Shown: one piece after another, positions 44,884 to 47,508 of the stretch | How the letters are laid out: the number at the start of each line of letters is the position of its first letter | Numbering within the stretch: the first letter of the stretch is position 1 | Origin: Formivibrio sp. | Lineage (GTDB): Bacteria; Pseudomonadota; Gammaproteobacteria; Burkholderiales; Chitinibacteraceae | Assembly (NCBI GenBank): GCA_031291275.1 | Contig: JARLJJ010000072.1 | Coordinates: forward strand, 1-47,508 | Direction of reading: 5' to 3' | Length of the DNA: 47,508 nucleotides | The notes under the pieces: generated by a model | Database searches by the model: none | Told to the model about the DNA's origin: nothing | The model's input: the letters and a program-made list of their open reading frames with translations, nothing else | Translations under genes and position numbers: made by a program

Positions 44884-45798
44884 ATGCTGATCCGTAAGCC
44901 TGCAGAGATTGAACCTTCTGAAATCACTCCAAAATCGGTTTACCTGAATCGTCGGCAATTTATGGCGACAACGGCTGGAGGCTTGTTTGTAGCTGCTGAT
45001 GCCATGGCTTCGCTGAGCGCTAAACCTGGCGTACCGCTTAAAGATGAAAAAACGAACAGTCTGAAAGAGGCGACTACCTACAACAACTATTATGAGTTTG
45101 GTGTAAACAAAGAAGATCCAGCAGCGAATGCTGGCAGCCTGAAAACGCGTCCTTGGTCGATCGTGGTCGATGGCGAAGTTGCAAAACCCAAAACCTTCAG
45201 TATCGATGATTTGTTGAAATTGGCCCCGCTGGAAGAGCGTATCTATCGCATGCGTTGTGTGGAAGGCTGGTCGATGGTGATTCCTTGGATAGGCTTTCCG
45301 CTTGCTGCTTTGCTCAAACAGGTGGAACCGACCGCCAAGGGTAAGTTTGTCGCGTTTGAAACCTTGAATGACCCGAAGCAAATGCCGGGAGTCAAATATG
45401 CCGTCCTTGATTGGCCATATCGTGAAGGCTTGCGAATCGACGAAGCGATGCATCCCTTGGCAATTCTGGCTGTCGGTATGTATGGAGACGTGCTGCCCAA
45501 TCAAAATGGTGCGCCGATCCGATTGGTTGTGCCGTGGAAATATGGCTTCAAGAGTATCAAATCGATTGTGCGAATCCGTTTGGTCGAACAGCAACCAAAA
45601 ACCAGTTGGAATATGGCTGCACCGAATGAGTATGGCTTTTATTCCAACGTGAATCCCAAAGTGGATCACCCGCGTTGGAGTCAGGCAACCGAGCGACGGA
45701 TTGGAGAGTTCAGTCGACGCAAAACGTTGCCGTTTAACGGTTATGCCGATCAGGTGGCAGGGTTGTATGTTGGCATGGATCTAATGAAATATTTTTAA
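44884..45798 (+). CDS. msrP: Periplasmic methionine-sulfoxide reductase catalytic subunit MsrP
   Basis: The 304-aa molybdoenzyme (YedY) reduces methionine sulfoxide in periplasmic proteins after oxidative or hypochlorite damage. A twin-arginine signal ([21 protein letters not shown]23-R24) exports it folded. The molybdenum-ligating cysteine is C125 in MRCVEGWSM, followed by [27 protein letters not shown] and [14 protein letters not shown] complete the sulfite-oxidase-type fold. AAGGAG precedes the ATG. Its stop overlaps msrQ by one base. Confidence 0.97.
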   Translation: MLIRKPAEIEPSEITPKSVYLNRRQFMATTAGGLFVAADAMASLSAKPGVPLKDEKTNSLKEATTYNNYYEFGVNKEDPAANAGSLKTRPWSIVVDGEVAKPKTFSIDDLLKLAPLEERIYRMRCVEGWSMVIPWIGFPLAALLKQVEPTAKGKFVAFETLNDPKQMPGVKYAVLDWPYREGLRIDEAMHPLAILAVGMYGDVLPNQNGAPIRLVVPWKYGFKSIKSIVRIRLVEQQPKTSWNMAAPNEYGFYSNVNPKVDHPRWSQATERRIGEFSRRKTLPFNGYADQVAGLYVGMDLMKYF

Positions 45799-46385
45799 TG
45801 CGCAAATACAAATTAGCCTTGTTTGCGATCTGTCTGCTTCCGCTTCTGCGCTTGGTGTGGATCGTGGTGAGCGGTGCTGCAGTCAATCCGATTGAGTTTA
45901 TTCAGCGTTCGACCGGAACTTGGGCGCTGGTCGGGTTGTTGCTGACTTTAACGGTAACACCACTTCGACAAATATCCGGCTGGAATACACTGATTCGCTA
46001 CCGGCGCATGTTGGGGCTATTTTCTTTCTTTTACGCTTCCTTGCATTTTATAAACTGGATAGGTCTTGATCTTTTTTTTGATTGGGCCAGTATGCTGAAA
46101 GACATTGTGCGCAGACCGTTTGTTACGGTGGGGTTTGTCTCCTTTCTCTTTTGTCTGGCATTGGCACTGACCTCTACGAATGCCGCGATGCGCCGGCTCA
46201 AACGTAACTGGGGACGGCTACATCGGTTGATTTATCCTGCGGCAATATTGGCGGTGTTGCATTACTGGTGGTTGGTAAAAATCGATATTACCCAGCCTGC
46301 TATTTATGCCGCCTTGCTTGCCGTGCTGCTATTGTGGCGTGTGTTTTTTCGCTTGCGCGAATATCGAGTGCGCAAAAGTCATTAA
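45798..46385 (+). CDS. msrQ: Haem-binding membrane subunit MsrQ
   Basis: The 195-aa ferric-reductase-like membrane protein (YedZ) passes electrons from the quinone pool or a flavin reductase to MsrP. About six helices are seen, with conserved haem-ligand histidines in FYASLHFINWIG and RLHRLIYPAAILAVLHYWWLV. TGTWALVGLLLTLTVTPLRQISGW is typical of the family. The one-base overlap with msrP indicates coupled synthesis. The protein ends in a basic cytoplasmic tail. Confidence 0.96.
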   Translation: MRKYKLALFAICLLPLLRLVWIVVSGAAVNPIEFIQRSTGTWALVGLLLTLTVTPLRQISGWNTLIRYRRMLGLFSFFYASLHFINWIGLDLFFDWASMLKDIVRRPFVTVGFVSFLFCLALALTSTNAAMRRLKRNWGRLHRLIYPAAILAVLHYWWLVKIDITQPAIYAALLAVLLLWRVFFRLREYRVRKSH

Positions 46386-46472
46386 ACGCTGCGCCCATCT
46401 TTTCTGCCACTTATACTTGTAGCGGAAGTAGTTAACAGAATATCACCGGGATGTTGAATTTTGGAAAGCGGG

Positions 46473-47508
46473 ATGATGGACAGAAATTCTCTTTTGTCGG
46501 CCACTCGTGCCGAATTTTTACGCACATATGGCGAGTCTCTGGATGAGGTGATCCAGATGGCAGATGCGTATTTGTTTGAGAAAGCGCGTAATGCACCCAC
46601 CTTGCTTGGGCAGAGCCAGTTTCTGGATGCGCGTGCTGTGCTACTGAATCAGCATATCGCGCTTAAGCGTCAGCTGATTGGCATGATGGAGCAGTTGCTG
46701 AATCGCAGTTTTCAGACTGCCTATAACATGTTTCGCCCAGCCTTTTATGATTCCCCCAGTGCCAGCTCACTTTCCCTGATTGATCTATCCGCGTTTGAAG
46801 ATGAATTACAGATTGATTTGATGACCAAACAGTTGCGTGATGCTGCCGAAGATCCCTTGCGTGATCTCAATATTCGCATTGCTTTATTGTTTGAACAGGA
46901 AGATATCAAGGAGCGAGAAAATCCCTTTCGTCCCTACCTCTTTGCCCGTTGTATCGTAATGGCTCTGGAAACCATCGAAGTATCAGCAGATTTGATAACG
47001 CCTTTGGCGCAGCAATTGAATGAAGTAATGACTCAGAAAATAGCGCCTATCTACGATGGCCTCAATGCGCTACTGGCCCGCAATGGCATTGCTGCCCAAC
47101 TGCAGTTGAAAATCAAGAAAAGTGCTGAGTCTGTTTCTCCCATCACTGGACTCAATGGCATGGGTCCTCAAAATGAGGGACAAGCCCATGCCGCAATGCT
47201 GGATGGTCATCTCGAACAGCGGATAAGCAGCCAGCGCAGCACATGGGCACCGATGACGCGTGAACTTGTGGCGGTTAATCGGGCGGATCAATTGCTGGAA
47301 TGGGTGCAACGCGGGACAAAAGTGCGGCCTTCTGAGATTGTGCAAGGTGCAGGTATGGCTGAATTACAGGCACCTTCAAATTCATTTGGCTCTCGGAATG
47401 TGATGGCTGATGGTATGTCCATTGGTTCTTCATATGTAGAACAATATGCACCTGAACCGAAAAAAGGATGGCTGACTGAAGCACAAGCTGTGGGTACCGT
47501 GTTGCGCA
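46473..47508 (+). CDS. DUF1631 family protein, 3'-truncated by the window edge
   Basis: An open frame runs from ATG 46473 (or 46476) to the end of the window without a stop, giving 345 visible residues. It begins MMDRNSLLSATRAEFLRTYGE and includes IDLSAFEDELQIDLMTKQL, DLNIRIALLF, NPFRPYLFARCIVMAL and KIAPIYDGLNALLARNGI. These are the marks of DUF1631, a large (about 700-aa) proteobacterial family of unknown function. A Gly/Gln-rich linker follows near residues 215-260. GGAAAG lies just upstream of the start. The likely C-terminal part lies outside the window. Confidence 0.82.
   Translation, partial: MMDRNSLLSATRAEFLRTYGESLDEVIQMADAYLFEKARNAPTLLGQSQFLDARAVLLNQHIALKRQLIGMMEQLLNRSFQTAYNMFRPAFYDSPSASSLSLIDLSAFEDELQIDLMTKQLRDAAEDPLRDLNIRIALLFEQEDIKERENPFRPYLFARCIVMALETIEVSADLITPLAQQLNEVMTQKIAPIYDGLNALLARNGIAAQLQLKIKKSAESVSPITGLNGMGPQNEGQAHAAMLDGHLEQRISSQRSTWAPMTRELVAVNRADQLLEWVQRGTKVRPSEIVQGAGMAELQAPSNSFGSRNVMADGMSIGSSYVEQYAPEPKKGWLTEAQAVGTVLR

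Noticed and set aside
43428..44927. 499-codon minus-strand frame
   Set aside because: It is antisense to the Atm1-type transporter, whose motifs are complete. The frame is rich in His, Gln, Arg and Asn and has no domain, as expected of a shadow frame.

Overview
The window looks like chromosomal DNA from a betaproteobacterium, most probably Burkholderiales (Oxalobacteraceae-like) or a relative. The main evidence is the long collinear run ndk-rlmN-pilF-rodZ-ispG-hisS-yfgM-bamB-der-hfq-hflX-hflK-hflC-DUF2065-hisZ-purA (18890-34272), which is characteristic of that class. Supporting genes are the split HisZ regulatory subunit, ratA-rnfH, msrPQ, a DUF1631 protein and a 110-aa protein often mislabelled as tryptophan synthase beta-like. 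Most of the window is moderate in GC, about 47-52% in lines I counted by hand. No rRNA, tRNA, CRISPR array, insertion sequence, integrase or phage gene was seen. The taxonomic call rests on gene content and order only.

Layout. 1-7915: a truncated HAD phosphatase, a PepSY-flavodoxin-reductase fusion, a GIY-YIG protein, a small secreted protein, a two-receiver diguanylate cyclase, an M61 peptidase and a DUF4124 protein. 7946-10245: rnfH and ratA diverge from dnaB. 10275-13056: a MarR regulator diverges from a PLP aminotransferase-azlC-azlD unit that looks built for handling and exporting branched-chain or related amino acids. 13104-14815: a small secreted protein, a copper-chaperone-like protein and a probable rhodoquinone-biosynthesis enzyme (RquA) with a repeat-bearing upstream region. 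14816-18717: pepD, a conserved 110-aa protein, an alpha/beta hydrolase, a His-rich zinc-ribbon protein and a SPOR-domain protein.

18890-34272 is the housekeeping supercluster: nucleotide metabolism (ndk, purA), translation and rRNA modification (rlmN, hisS, der, hflX), envelope and pilus assembly (pilF, rodZ, yfgM, bamB), isoprenoids (ispG), RNA regulation (hfq), membrane proteolysis control (hflKC) and histidine biosynthesis control (hisZ). Intrinsic hairpins subdivide it after hfq, before hisZ, before purA and after purA.

34387-38484 carries a receiver protein, a GGDEF-EAL protein with a dead GGDEF and an apparently active EAL, and an old-yellow-enzyme reductase. 38864-41059 is a ygiQ gene that is distinctly more GC-rich than its surroundings. 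41196-46385 holds gph-rpe, apaG with an Atm1-type ABC exporter, and msrPQ for periplasmic methionine-sulfoxide repair. The window ends inside a DUF1631 gene.

The most interesting item is the RquA-like gene at 13715-14443. It has a non-canonical SAM motif and unusual palindromic direct repeats upstream, and it would imply rhodoquinone-based low-oxygen respiration. I see no clearly new multigene system. Most of the window is ordinary housekeeping sequence.
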